Assembly (NCBI GenBank): GCA_000711775.1
Contig: ARYC01000715.1
Span: forward strand, 1-64,000
Reading direction: 5' to 3'
Length of the DNA stretch: 64,000 nucleotides
From: Oxytricha trifallax
Taxonomy: Eukaryota > Ciliophora > Spirotrichea > Sporadotrichida > Oxytrichidae
Shown here: piece after piece, positions 1-11,548 of the stretch
Position numbering within the stretch: the stretch's first letter is position 1
How the letters are laid out: every line of letters begins with the position of its first letter
Made by a program: the position numbers and the translations under genes
The notes under the pieces: model-generated
The model's database searches: none
What the model was told of the DNA's origin: nothing
What the model saw: only the letters and a program-made list of their open reading frames with translations

Positions 1-2153
1 TCAATAAATAAAGCGTTGGGATTGGAACTTAAATTGAAGATGATATAAACCATAGTAAGGAAATGTAATCAGTCAAATTGCTAAAAAAGAGCTAAGATTA
101 AAAAGTAAAGCTTCTCAAAGCATTCAAAAATGTCTATGAAAGTAGTATTATGAGGCAAAATTCCTAGCAAATCAGTAATAAATTTGGAAACCAATTGAAT
201 AATAATAGTCTGCATATTGACATGATGAGTAACAGCAATGGGGATCGAGATTTAGGATAAAATGAGAATTGGAAGAAACCTAAATAACAGTAGAAATTTA
301 AGCTACTTAAAATCAAAGTTGATCCAAGTAAACTTCAATAGCAGCAAGATTAATTAACAAGTAAAATTAATGAGTAGAATAGGGTTTCAAAGTCTCTTTA
401 AACTTCCCCTAAATTATAAAATTTACAATCATAACTATCTGATCCCTAGTACTTTTAATTTGCAAGTTATGTCGAGTTATAGTAGAGAATCTAAAAATAT
501 TCGAGCTCTTCAAAACAGTAACCTTTCGCCCTAGGTTCCCCTCACTCATAAAATTATTTACAGCCTCAAAAGCTCTCAGTTTTTGAGAAAGTAGAAATAG
601 AAATGAAAAATGCTTTACCAAATTAAAGTTTTAGGCAAAACACTTATTAAGAAATTAAAAAGGTAAATCATGAAAATTATTAGCTATAACCCTAGCAAAA
701 CTAGTTAAAAGGAGATCTTTTCCTATAGTAAGCTTAGAAACGAAGCAAAAACTTAATTTATAGAAGAGGATTAACTAAAGAAGCAGCAATTTAGCCAAAT
801 AAACTATAAATCTTAAAAGCCTAACAATAGCAGCAAGACCGAGATTTGAAAGAAGTAGTAGAATAAAATTTGCTGATTTCATAATAGCATATTATAAAAA
901 GATCTGAAGCTTTAATAAAAAAGTAAACCCCACAAGGGTCTTATGATTTGAATTCAGACTTGAGTCCATGCTTCTCATTTTCAAGCAAGGACTAATAAAA
1001 GATTCCATAAATAAAAATTAATATCAAACCTAAATTGGAGATCAGTATAATTGATCATACATACCTCTCTCTTTAGTAGAATGATAGCAGGGAAGAATAA
1101 TAATAGCATATTAAGAGAAAAGATACCTCCTCCTCTGGTTTTCAAACGCCTCTTGGGCCGAAATTATAAGGTTAACAAATGAATGCTTCCGAAAAAATCA
1201 TAAACTTTCTGCCAATTGGTCTAAATTATAATCCCAATTAATCTCAAATATATGCCAATGAAGATTCCAGTACCACAAACTAATCATTATTGTAGGAATA
1301 CATTCGATTTGGGAAAATGAATTAAAATTAAAATTAATTAATTATTAATTACCTTCAGTTATGTTTTTGGAAAATGTATCAAAACCTTAACGATATTATA
1401 CTCTTTGGATAGCGCATTAATATTAAAACGGTGGTTGTTATTGCCATAATGATTTTATCTCTTCTCCCTAGCGAGGAAAACCCCTTTTACTATTTTTGGG
1501 AGTTATCTCAATATCAAAATATCTCGCTTCCTAGGATGATTCAGGAATATTGCCAATAGTAAAGTCCAGTTAAATTTGCGGGATCTACCGTAGAATCGAC
1601 TCAGATTTGAATTTTGAGACACTTTGGATTTTACAACTGCCATGATTTTAATATTTAATTAATTTAATTTTAATTCATTTTCCCAAATCAAATCTATTCC
1701 TACAATAATACTAGAGGCTATTAATATTGCAATAAAGATTTAAATTATTCTTAAAAATAATTATTTTTTCTCTAATTCTGCAATAATAGAAAGCAAGTAA
1801 AAATTACAGAATAAAAGTTAAGTTACTCTAATTCTAAAAGACTCTTTTAAAATAGAAAGAGAAGTACCATAATTGAAAGAAGACGATTTTCCAATATATG
1901 AAACTTAATTTCTCGTTGAACTTTATTTGATTTTATAACCATCTCTATTGACTATAAATCATTCTTTAAACCCTAGCAATTTAAAGTAAATAATACGGTT
2001 AAATTAAAATAAATTGCTTGATAATTTCATACTTTTTTTAATACTTTTCATATTATTTATCTCTATCTTGATACAGAATTTTTGCGAGAAGCTGAATTCT
2101 TAAGTTAATATGATGCAGAATCATTTGCTTGGATACCATTTGGATTTGTTTGA
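1..2153 (+). CDS. Q/N/S-rich hypothetical protein, 5'-partial, interrupted by a MITE
   Basis: With TAA/TAG as Gln, one frame is open from base 3 to about 1287 with no TGA (about 428 codons). The product is hydrophilic and rich in Q, N, K and S, with no domain I recognise. The start lies outside the window. At 1288 the frame runs into a 416-bp TA-flanked element. Collapsing the element to one TA keeps a frame open beyond it, but a different downstream frame (ending at TGA 1899-1901) also looks protein-like. A third fragment after a plausible acceptor near 2088 ends at TGA 2151-2153. The true 3' structure is therefore unresolved; an undetected IES or intron is likely between 1286 and 2100. Confidence 0.45.
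1290..1705. mobile_element. TA-flanked MITE/IES with terminal inverted repeats (family copy 1)
   Basis: The ends read TTGTAGGAATA and its complement, followed inward by GATTTGGGAAAAT and AATTAAAATT on both sides. The element is flanked by TA at 1288-1289 and 1706-1707. It has no coding capacity. Its right half contains blocks that also occur in the element at 55672-56086 (a TAAAGTCCAG block and a GCCA.GATTTT block), so both belong to one family and have nearly the same length (416 and 415 bp). TA duplication with TIRs fits a Tc1/mariner-type non-autonomous element or an IES derived from one. It sits inside a Q-rich ORF. Confidence 0.75.
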
Positions 2154-2445
2154 TAGCTAAATAGGACAGAGCTTGTTTATCTGGAATTTTAATATTAATT
2201 AGTACTAAATCTTTTCTAATCTGAGGGCTTTACTTTAGGAGAAATTTAGAACAAACTTTGGGGATACATCATTTGCGTATTATTTTTTAAATATATTTAA
2301 TTCAAAATTGTCATTCAGAAATATTATTATAATTATTTTAAATAAGTAGATAGTTAGAGAAAAATTCTATTGGTAGTTAAAATTTCAATAAAAAATTAAG
2401 TATTAAATCTTAACAAATATTTGGTTATAATTTTAAGAAATAATA
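1902..2445. other. AT-rich stretch with no confident gene
   Basis: Apart from a short protein-like + strand fragment at about 2088-2153, which could be the last exon of the upstream gene, I see no coding signal. The sequence is A/T-rich and lies between the end of the left + gene and the stop of the kinase gene on the minus strand, so it would hold both 3' ends. Confidence 0.4.
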
Positions 2446-4093
2446 TCAGAAAAATAATATAATTGTTAATATTAGAATAGAGTCTTATTAACTTTGAATC
2501 ATTTTTTAGTTTGGTTGATTAAGTTAAAGATAGTCTATTTTAGTTTGCCCGCCAATAATGCTTCTCTGAGTTTTCTTCAAGATATCCTTATAAAATTCCA
2601 TATTACTAGAAGGTTTTGAAAACTCGATATATTCATTAGGGTTAGTAATTTTGAGGGATTTTTAAGCAGACTGAAGTCTATTGGCTCTGCTGCGTTCTTT
2701 AATAATAGGTCTAGTTTATTGAATTTCTTAATTTATTATTTTGTTTGGGAGTTAAGGCGAATCTCCCCCTTGGGTACTTTACTAAGTGCTACTAGATCCA
2801 GATCCACTTACAACTAATTTTGATAGTTTCATTAGAGTTGAGTTTCTTTTGTGCTTAAAGATCAATTTCACTTCTGGAACTTCTTAATAATCCACTTGAT
2901 CTAAACAATTTAAAAATATAGTAATTTAAAAGATATTCTATCGGAATTCTATGGCCAATATATAAGCCAAGTTTTTTTGCCCAATCTATTACGAAAGACA
3001 TGCTTAAAATCTCACTAGCTTTTGGTCTATCAATGCTATCCTTGCTTAGACACATATTATATAGCTTCGAAAGTTACTCACTGAATTTATCTTTGGGTAA
3101 TTAAGGATGCTTGAATTTGATTATTTTTTATTTTAGATTCTCATCACTCAAGCCCTCAAAAGCTTTTCTTCTGGTGCATAACTCATATATTATTATTCCC
3201 AGAGCCCAAATATCGACTTTAGAGTCAAAAGGTTTTTCTTGGCAAACTTCTGGAGAGCAATAGTACAGAGTTCCAATGTAGTTATGAGAGTATGAGTAGT
3301 TTTGAGTTAAAGTTTAACTAACTCCAAAATCAGCTAACTTAATGTCGTAATCTTTACCGGTTAGCAAAATATTTTGTGGTTTCACATCTGCATGTATGAT
3401 TCGTTAGTTATGAATAAAATTGAATAATTTAATGAATATCTTCAAGAGCAAGGCACAGCTAAATAATAATTCTCCATATTTTACTTTCATTAAAAGCAAA
3501 ATGAGGCCCTAATCTTGACAAATAGTCTGCCAAGTCCCCTTTCTCACAGTATTCAATAATTAATGATAAATTGGAGTTTTCATTGAATGAATCTACATAC
3601 TTGACTATGTTTGAGTTGGTTATTTTTTATAAAATTTTTATTTCGTTTACTATGTCTTAGCAGCCATTCTCTTGTGATTGAGATTTTGAGGCTTGTTTCA
3701 TTACAAACAACTTCCCATCACCTAATGAAGTATATAAAAAAAATATTATTCTTACTCTCTCTTCGAACTTTATAAATTGTTCCAAAGCTTCCTTATCCAA
3801 TCTTTTCAATGATCTTATAATCTTTTATACTTGAATACTGCTACGTATTTAATAAAACATAAATATTTTACATTAAGTCCTATAATAATAATATTTTAAA
3901 TTGTAATTGCTTATTTGAATACGCTTTGGTTCTTCATTCTCGACTTAAAAGCTCTAATAGGGATATTATAAAAATATAATCATACTCTATATTGGGTTGC
4001 ACTATTAAATCTAACAGATTTCTTTGGTTTTTTAACTGGCACTTAAAGAAGTTCCAAATTAGATACTTATTTTGTGGCAGACATGTCTATCAT
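2446..4093 (-). CDS. Ser/Thr protein kinase (NEK/CAMK-like), with HAD in place of HRD
   Basis: Read on the minus strand, the catalytic domain shows the glycine loop [11 protein letters not shown], the lysine in FVMKQ, the catalytic loop HADVKPQN, the magnesium loop ADFGVS, YCSPE in place of APE, and DIWALG. The N-terminus is a short basic region starting at the ATG complementary to 4091-4093. A 34-nt GT-AG intron follows the glycine loop, and a 22-bp IES lies just before the catalytic loop. The C-terminal tail is Q/K-rich and ends at TGA 2446-2448; one intron there is assumed. The Arg before the catalytic Asp is replaced by Ala, so this is a non-RD kinase. The exact family is uncertain. The junction between the N-terminal extension and the kinase domain near 3840 is not resolved. 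Confidence 0.75.
3410..3431. other. 22-bp IES with 7-bp pointer ATGAATA in the kinase gene
   Basis: ATGAATA occurs at 3410-3416 and again at 3432-3438. As it stands, the kinase frame shifts between ALEDIH and the catalytic loop. Removing one 22-bp unit joins them as [16 protein letters not shown] in one frame, matching the spacing expected in kinases. The segment has no GT-AG ends, so it is not an intron. Confidence 0.8.
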
Positions 4094-4241
4094 AATTTAT
4101 TAACAAAATAGTACAGATAATAATTAACCTTAAATTCAAAGTATAAATGACATTAATACAATTAATAGTACACAATAAATTTTATTAGAATTTTTATAAA
4201 CTGACATTAAACTATATAAGTTATAAAACAATTAACTTCAT

Positions 4242-5640
4242 TCACAAAGTGCTTTGCTAAGATTGATTAACATTTTTGGGTTGTATTACTGGGAGTTAAC
4301 TTTGAGACCGTAATCCAGTAATTTTACCACCTTTTACTAATATTGGGCCTTTACTTAGTTTTGGCTTGCTGACTGTAGTATTATAAATTGAAGCTTTTGT
4401 GTCAAGTTAAGAAGATTAATCCCCTCCCAGCATACTTTGCAAAGCGGTGTCATCTTTAGCTTATTTTTAAGATATCTCTCCTTAAGCATGGAAAGTTGTG
4501 TTTCTAGCTGTTTAAGATCCAGTAACATAACATAATTAAAAGATTTACAGAAAATAGTAAGATAATATGCAAGTTCATATCAAACATACTATTGAAATTA
4601 GGTGCAGTAGAATTAAGTTGAGAAAATCTTGACATATCGACATTGTTTTAAATGTTTGCATCTTCATCTGGCATTGATGATTTTCCAATGGCAGTATTAG
4701 GCATAATTAAGTAAGATTGAGATTCGTTCATCATTTGTCTTGCAGTACCTATCAAACTGTTTCCTCCTCCACTCATTGCTCCTGGTTTAATCATGGATAA
4801 TATTTTTGAGAAGCCTTAACCCAATCTCGCAATAGGTTCTCTGTTTGGAAGTTTATTCCAAGTATTATAGTCACCATTTGCCAAAAGTGATAGATTCTTA
4901 ATTTGTTTATCACATGAAACACAGCTGAAACCACCAAGAGGCTTTTTAGAAAGTATAGCATCATCGTTCTCTTCAACCATTGAAAACTTATTCTTGATGT
5001 AGGTATGTAGATTCTTAATTAGCTTATCAAAATGTTTAACGACTGCTTGAAGCTCTTACTTTTCAGCAACTCTTTTCAAAACTTTTTATTGAAGTTTATC
5101 ACACTCCATCAGTATTTTTTCTATAAAGCATTAAGAATCAATTCAAGGTTACCTTCAATCTTCGGAAGATTTGAATAGTCAATCTTTTCTTAAAGCTTTG
5201 TGTCTATTACTTAAGCCTCATGCTCCATACTTTTTAATATCTTCTTAATTTCGTTCTGTAATATTGTAATCTTTTCATTAATCTCGTTAACGACTTCTTC
5301 ATCCACTTTCTTATCGTCTTCCATTCCTATCCCAAATAAGTTTCCTCTCTCTGAAATAAATTTCTGTATTTCAAGATTCTTAACTTAAGCTTCATTGAAC
5401 TTAGTTTGAAAAGTCAGCAACTAAATAAAAAATATTTTTTAAGATTATTGTTCTTACATTATTCTTGATTTGAGTGACCTGATCTGTAGTTTGTTATATT
5501 TTGTCATTTAGGTATTTCTTAACAGCATCTAAATCTTTTGAGAGCTAAAGTTTTTTAGTTTTCAAGTCATCTATAAGAAACAATCAGAGAACTTTTTCCA
5601 ATCTTACCTATTTGTTTAAAATTATTATAAATTATTTGAA
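4242..5640 (-). CDS. Coiled-coil protein of the SKKPLGG...SCxSC family (copy 1)
   Basis: The minus-strand exons give a long charged coiled coil, then a conserved block (ILSKKPLGGFSCVSCDKQI, then WNKLPNREP and GFSKILSMIKPG), then a polar S/Q-rich tail ending at TGA 4242-4244. The CxxC pair could bind a metal, but that is inference. Three GT-AG introns fit: about 40 nt after QIKNN, 32 nt at KIE|KIL, and 82 nt near 4510-4590. A clear start codon was not found near the 5' end at about 5640, so a first exon or segment may lie elsewhere. The gene at 14469-15623 shares the same block and layout. It lies downstream of the actin-like gene on the same strand. Confidence 0.6.
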
Positions 5641-5697
5641 TTTTAAAGATTATGATGAATGAGAAAATATATTTGCCTTATATTTATATAATTTAAC

Positions 5698-6958
5698 TCA
5701 GTATATGGTTTTCTTAAGAATTAGATGAGATCTTTCTCCATCTTGAATGTTTTCATACTCATCTCTCTTTATTGTCATATCATTAAATGTACTAAAGCTA
5801 GCAATCATTGATCCTCCAATCCAAGAAGCATATTTCCTATGAAGATCAGCATAAACATTAATGTCGGTCTTAGTAGAGTTCATAGCGAGTCCTTTCAATT
5901 CATAGTCAAATCTCTCATGGAAGCCTGGCATTAAAGTGCTACCACCTGCTAGTACTACGTTATTATATAGGTTAATCTTTAAGTCAGCGTCACACTTTTC
6001 GATTGCTTTATAAGCAATCATTGCAATACCTGCTTCATCTCTTCCAATAATTTTAGGATTGAAAATAGCTTCAGTTGCTAAGAAACGCTTTCTATGATCG
6101 ACTTGAATAATGCCCTTATCGTCTGGAAGTTCATAGGATCTTTGCTCTTCAGTAAGAGGATCACGGGAGTGAATTGCTGATTCATAGTTAAGAGCAACTG
6201 AACACATCTGCTCCTTCATCTCTCTAACATACTCAAAGTTAAATAAATAATAGCCATTTGGATAAGTGGCTTTGATTTACTGGGATTCTATCAGCAGCCA
6301 TTTAATCTATTAAAGTATTTGTAACATCCTCTCCTGCAAGATCAAGACTGTGAATTGCATGTGGCAGAGCATATCCCTCAAATACTGGGACAGTGTAACT
6401 GACTCCTTCTCCGCATTCAGCAACTATACCAGTAGTCTTACCTGTTGAGAACAAAGATAGTACAGCTGTGTTCATAATTGCTAATGACTCTACCTTGAAA
6501 GTTTCAAACATGATTTGAGCGATCTCTTGCTTATTTTCTTTAGTGTTTAAGGCTGAATCAGTCAGCAAAACGTTAATATTCTTAGGATCTAAGTTAAGCT
6601 CATGCTCGAAAATGTATTCCCAAAGATTTTCCATATGTTAAAAATCTTCAATGACTCCTCTTCTAATTGGTTGATGCAACTGGTGAGTAGATCTTTAAGC
6701 GAAGGCTGCATTTCCAAATGCATATTCAATTTTGTGTGAGGAGCCATCTTAAGGTAAACCGCCACCAGATAATCCTGGTTACTGAGAAGGATCAATTTAT
6801 ATTTAGTGATTGCCTACAACCGTTGGGATAACACATCTTGGTAGGTCTTCTCCTGAAAATCCAGCCTTGATAAAACCAGTACCATGATCTATGACGACGA
6901 ATTCTTTCTAGTCAAAGAAAGTTTCCATCTTTTTTAATCTCTCCTGAATAGCTGTCAT
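5698..6958 (-). CDS. Divergent actin / actin-related protein, one frame break
   Basis: The minus-strand product starts [15 protein letters not shown] and has the actin fold landmarks [18 protein letters not shown] (phosphate loop 1), the second nucleotide loop in [20 protein letters not shown], the GGSTLMPGF loop and [13 protein letters not shown] near the C-terminus. Length is about 415 codons, longer than actin because of a Q/G-rich insert after PTVVGNH. It ends KKTIY without the usual actin C-terminus, so it is an actin-related or fast-evolving hypotrich actin. The frame shifts by one base at about 6262-6300, between LIDQMAA and [12 protein letters not shown]. This is either a sequence error, an unrecognised junction or a real lesion. 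Confidence 0.85.
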
Positions 6959-7330
6959 AGTTTATTTAAATTATTTAAATTAAATTTATTTAGATAGGTA
7001 TAATAAATAATGTTTAATTTTGATTAAAATTTGTTAAAAATTTTCACCCATTTATTAACTTAGTATTTTATTCAGAGAATTATAATATTTATATTAATAT
7101 TGGTAACATATTATTTTACACATAAGCATGTAATACATATGGTTTTATTTGATTTTGGCAATATCAAGAGCCACTAATCATGAGTTTATTGAATCAACTT
7201 AGGCGTAATCTCACGCAAATTTAAAGCAGATAGTTTAACACAAAAGTACCTAATAGCTAAATGACTAAGCTGTCACATGTTCGCTTAAATTTCAAAGATT
7301 TCAATCAAAAGTTACCTTTAATCAAACAAA
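6959..7330. promoter_or_regulatory. Divergent intergenic region, actin-like (-) / SerRS (+)
   Basis: About 370 bp, very AT-rich, with no ORF that resembles protein. It separates two genes transcribed away from each other, so it should contain both promoters. I see no specific motif I can name. Confidence 0.4.
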
Positions 7331-8828
7331 ATGTCATTAATAGAAATGCTTAAAGTAAGGATATATGAGAGATTTTCAATTCAATATGATTTATATGCAT
7401 AAGACATATTAGTGTGGTTAATAAATACTCTTATAGAATATGCAAACGCAGACTTAGTGAATCATTTATATGAGGAATATAGAAAGAAAAGATACGAAAT
7501 AGATATGCTTAGAAAAAGAAGAAATGAACATTCTTCAGCGTAATTCCAAAAAGACTTAACTTATTTCTTAATAGATTGAAAGCAATTTTAGTGATGGGAG
7601 ATGAAGAGAAGAAAGAAAAACTTATGGAATCTCATCATAAAATAGGGAAATCATTTAAAACTGATTTGCAAAACTATGAGAAAGACCTAGACAATATTGA
7701 GCTTTAACTTATTGTAAGTAATTGCGTAATAACATGATAGAAAAACAAGATTTTACTAAACTAAATTCAATACAGCTTATAGAGATTATTAATATCAATA
7801 CACTTTTATAGACCGAGGCATTGAAACTACCAAATAAAACTCATCCAGATAGTCCAGTAGGAACCGAACTCAACAATAAAGTTATCAGATAAAACAGTGA
7901 AAAATATAAAGGGCTACATAAAAAGTCCCATTTAGAAATTGGAGAATAATTTGATCTGTTTGATTTCCAAAATGCATCAAAACTGACAGGAAATAAATTC
8001 GTGTTTCTTAAGAATGAAGCTGCTATCTTAGAATTAGCGTTGATAAATTATGCAATTAATAAAGTAGGGAAGAAAGGATTCACCCCTGTAACAACTCCTG
8101 ATTTTGCTAGAGCTCATGTTGTAGAAGCTTGTGGATTTTAGCCAAGAGATGAAGCTGGATAAATATACATGCTTGACAATATGAATGAGTGCTTAATTGC
8201 AACTAGTGAAATTCCAATGGCTGGTATGCATATGGGTGAATTAGTAAAAAAAGACTCATTGCCAGTCAAGTATGTATCATTCAGTCACTGTTTCCGAAAA
8301 GAAGCTGGAAGAGGCGAAAGTTCCAAAGGTTTATATAGACTTCATTAATTTTCAAAAGTTGAGATGTTTGGATTATCAGAAGGAGATTATTAAAAGAGTG
8401 AAGATCTCTTGAATGAGTTTGTTTCAATATAAGAAGAAATAGTAGAATCTTTAGGTCTCCATTATAGACTGTTAGATATGGCTACAGAGGAACTTGGAGC
8501 AGCTGCCTATCGTAAATATGATATTGAAGCCTGGATGCCTTCTAAACAAGACTATGGAGAAATTTGCTCTGCTTCAAATTGCACTGGTTATCAATCAAAG
8601 AGATTAAACATTTCCTATTTTGATCAAGGAGCTGAGAAGAAGCTAGTGCATACTGTTAATGCAACAGCTCTAGCTGTGCCTAGAATCATTATGTCAATTC
8701 TTGAAAACTATTGGGATGAGAACACATAAACAGTTAAGATGCCTGAAGCTTTATTGCCTTATTTACCTTTTGAAAAGATATCTAACAAAAGAAATTCAAT
8801 ATTTCTTAATAATGAAAATAAATAATGA
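7331..8828 (+). CDS. SARS1: Seryl-tRNA synthetase, cytosolic type
   Basis: This enzyme charges tRNA-Ser. The catalytic part is contiguous from about 7810 and carries class II motif 2 ([20 protein letters not shown]), the serine-site region [17 protein letters not shown] and motif 3 ([19 protein letters not shown]). The N-terminal helical arm ([20 protein letters not shown], then [17 protein letters not shown]) is split by two or three short GT-AG introns, including one at about 7541-7576 and one of about 97 nt ending near 7812. The first exon MSLIEMLK is followed by GTAAGG and probably an intron. Stop is TGA 8826-8828. ATG101 begins only 13 bp later on the same strand. Confidence 0.93.
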
Positions 8829-8841
8829 TTTAATAAATATA

Positions 8842-9506
8842 ATGTCTAATTTTTAAACACATTAACTTCCCCTAATTGTATGGTTTCATGTCTTTTGTCT
8901 TATTATTTTTGTAGGAGGGAAACTTTAATTTATTGAAAGACTTTGGCCTTGCGATATTTCACACAATCATCTTCAATAGATCTCTTGGACTGCCTTCACC
9001 TAGTGAATCACACTGCTAACTTCTCGACACTTACTATGTATAATGATTTCCTAATTTAATTAACGAAACCACTATAGATGAGATGTGGGGATCAATTGAC
9101 AGAGAAAGCGATTGATTCAAAGATTGAGCAAATGTTGGAGAATATAACTAAACACAAGGAAGACGAAGTGACTCTAACTTTCTTTAATCAATAATAAGGA
9201 TAGTCTGGAGTGAGTTATTTTAGTAATACTTCATCAAGAAGAGAGCCATGGGAAATATGGACAGTACAGTTTAAATTCACAGACATAAGTGATGCTCAAG
9301 TAAATCTTCAAGAAGAGGAAGAGAAATTCAATACACTAATAATGGATATTGTGGACAAGATAAACGACAGTTGTGACTTGCTGCCAAATGTTTATGAGGG
9401 ACTTAAGTGCTATCCGTTTTAAGTTGAAATCAAGAAGATGCAATCAGGATCAGCATAGAATGCAGGATCTTCATTCTTCGGATTATTCAAGAAGTTAACC
9501 AATTGA
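8842..9506 (+). CDS. ATG101: Autophagy-related protein 101
   Basis: ATG101 is the HORMA-fold partner of ATG13 in the ATG1/ULK1 complex that starts autophagosome formation. The product begins MSNFQTHQLPLIEGNFN, continues LAIFHTIIFNRSLG and TYYMRCGDQLTEKAI, and carries the hallmark REPWEIWTVQF, matching the family WE.W.V segment. Two GT-AG introns fit: 37 nt after LPLI and 40 nt after DTYY. Both restore the frame exactly. The length (about 195 residues) is typical. Stop is TGA 9504-9506. Confidence 0.88.
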
Positions 9507-9566
9507 GTGAATATAAGTAATTTGATTATTGGTAGAATTGTAATATTAATTTTAACATAATAAAAA

Positions 9567-10061
9567 ATGGAATTCGACTCTGAAAAACTTAAAGATACAG
9601 TTGATTAACATGGAAGACCAGTATTAGTTCCTTCTGTTACTGTAGATGCTATGGCAGTAAAACCAAAGTAAGATGGGTCTGGCCACGAAATTCTAATGAT
9701 AATTAGAGGTGGCAACCCTTACAAAGGTCATTTAGCCTTCCCAGGCGGTTTCGTAGATTATAACGAGGACCCACTCGTAGCTTGTGTGAGAGAACTTCAA
9801 GAAGAATGTGGAATAGAAGGCACAAATCCCACTTTAGTAACAGTTGCCGGCAAGCCTGGAAGAGATCCCAGAAAGCATATTGTATCTATTTTCTACAAAG
9901 TTGATGTCGATCCAACTGCTCAAGTCAAGGCTGGAGATGATGCGGCTCACGCTCAATTCTATGACATTGCAGAGATTTGGGGCAAGAGATCAGAATTAGC
10001 TTTTGATCATGGAGATAACTTGAAATTATTGTTGGAAAAATATTATCCCTAATATCTTTGA
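9567..10061 (+). CDS. Nudix hydrolase, ADP-ribose/NADH pyrophosphatase type
   Basis: This is an intronless ORF of about 164 codons starting MEFDSEKLKDTVDQHGRPVL. The Nudix box GX5EX7REUXEEXGU is complete, from GGFVDYNEDPLVACVREL to QEECGI, with all catalytic glutamates. The upstream strand MIIRGGNPYKGHLAFPGG resembles small ADP-ribose pyrophosphatases. The substrate cannot be fixed from sequence alone. The last two codons before TGA depend on reading TAA as Gln (PQYL). It is followed 126 bp later by the DHHC gene on the same strand. Confidence 0.9.
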
Positions 10062-10187
10062 GCAAAATTCATTAAAAGATTTTCAAAACTCGAGTGTGAA
10101 TAGATATTTGAGCTTTAGATTAATTTTTAACTATCAATAATTGATTTAATAAATTGTATAAATAAGCTTAATTTATTAACTTAAAAT

Positions 10188-11474
10188 ATGAACGTAAAGA
10201 AATTATTAGTTGGATTACCATTCATTCTGACTATCTTTATTGTGCTTTTTGTCACAAACATTTTATAAATATTTTATATTATATAATAAAGAATTCATAC
10301 ATTATCTATCGAGAATATGTTATAAAGAACTATAATGAGGTGAGATATATTCAATTTATTTTAATTTATCTAGGGCGAAACATTTAAATCAATCTTTTTT
10401 GGGATTACTCATAGTATATTAGTAACTTTACTTTTATGGTCAGTATTCAAATGCTGTCTAACAAACCCTGGTTATGTTAAAAATGCAATTTATGTAAGAA
10501 ATTAGTTATTACTAAATCATTACATTATAGGTCACTGAAGATAATTCGGGAGGATAAAATTTCTAAGTTAATCAGTAATCTGATAATAAATAGCATTTTA
10601 TAAATGAATTTAAATTATTTGAGATAATTTAAGCAGTATCAATTAAGAGTCCAAACCATCTATCAATCACTTAATAGATCCCACAGACGATAGGAATCTA
10701 TTAGTATTTGCTAAGTAACCTTTGCCTTTTTATATTAACTTACTATTATTTAATAATTTGCTTGAAAATTAAAGATAGGAAGACACCGATTTAGAAACTC
10801 AATTACTTCCTAATAACTTCATTTAGAAAGTAAACCTAAAAGAAGCTAAACTACTAGGTGCAAAGAAGAAATGTGAAGGCTTTGAAGATAAAAGGATACA
10901 TGAATTGAAATAATTGACAGAATTTAGATATTGCGACTTGTGTAATTAATTAAAGCCTCCTAGAGCTCATCACTGCTCTATTTGTTAGTAATGTGTAATG
11001 AGAATGGATCATCATTGCCCATGGGTTGGCAATTGTGTGGGATTAAACAATCATAAATTCTTCATTTTGTTCTTGTTCTATACCTCAATTGCATCATTCT
11101 AAGTATTCCTGCTAATGCTGTTCAATAGAGAGGAGGGGTAAAGCTTGTCTCAACATTTTATGTAAATGCAAAAAGACTCCCCTGTCATGATTACTTTCTC
11201 GCTGTCAATTTCATTTGCATGTGCTACAGCAGGAATGCTTGGTTTTCATATATACCTGATACTCAAGAATAATTCTACTATCGAACTAGATAAACTGCAA
11301 GGATGGAATGTTTACAATCAAGGCCATAAAAATAATTGGGCATAAGTATTTGGAGAAAACTGGATGACTTGGTTGATACCTGTTGAACCAAAGAGAACAG
11401 TTAATGGAATACATTATCCTATGAGATCAGAGATGCTATTTTGGAATAAAGAGGAAAATCAAAATTAACTTTGA
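10188..11474 (+). CDS. DHHC-type protein S-palmitoyltransferase
   Basis: A membrane enzyme that palmitoylates cysteines. The N-terminus has a hydrophobic segment ([17 protein letters not shown]). The cysteine-rich domain runs [20 protein letters not shown] through [20 protein letters not shown], with the catalytic DHHC intact. Two further hydrophobic stretches follow ([13 protein letters not shown] and [17 protein letters not shown]). GT-AG introns fit at about 10335-10372 (after TIMR) and at about 10495-10532. One more frame change near 10640-10660 is not resolved. Ends at TGA 11472-11474, convergent with MLH1. Confidence 0.9.
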
Positions 11475-11548
11475 AAATTTACTTACTTGCTCAATTTAGC
11501 GATTAAAGACAAATTTAAGTTCAATTTTACTATGAAATTATTTATAAA

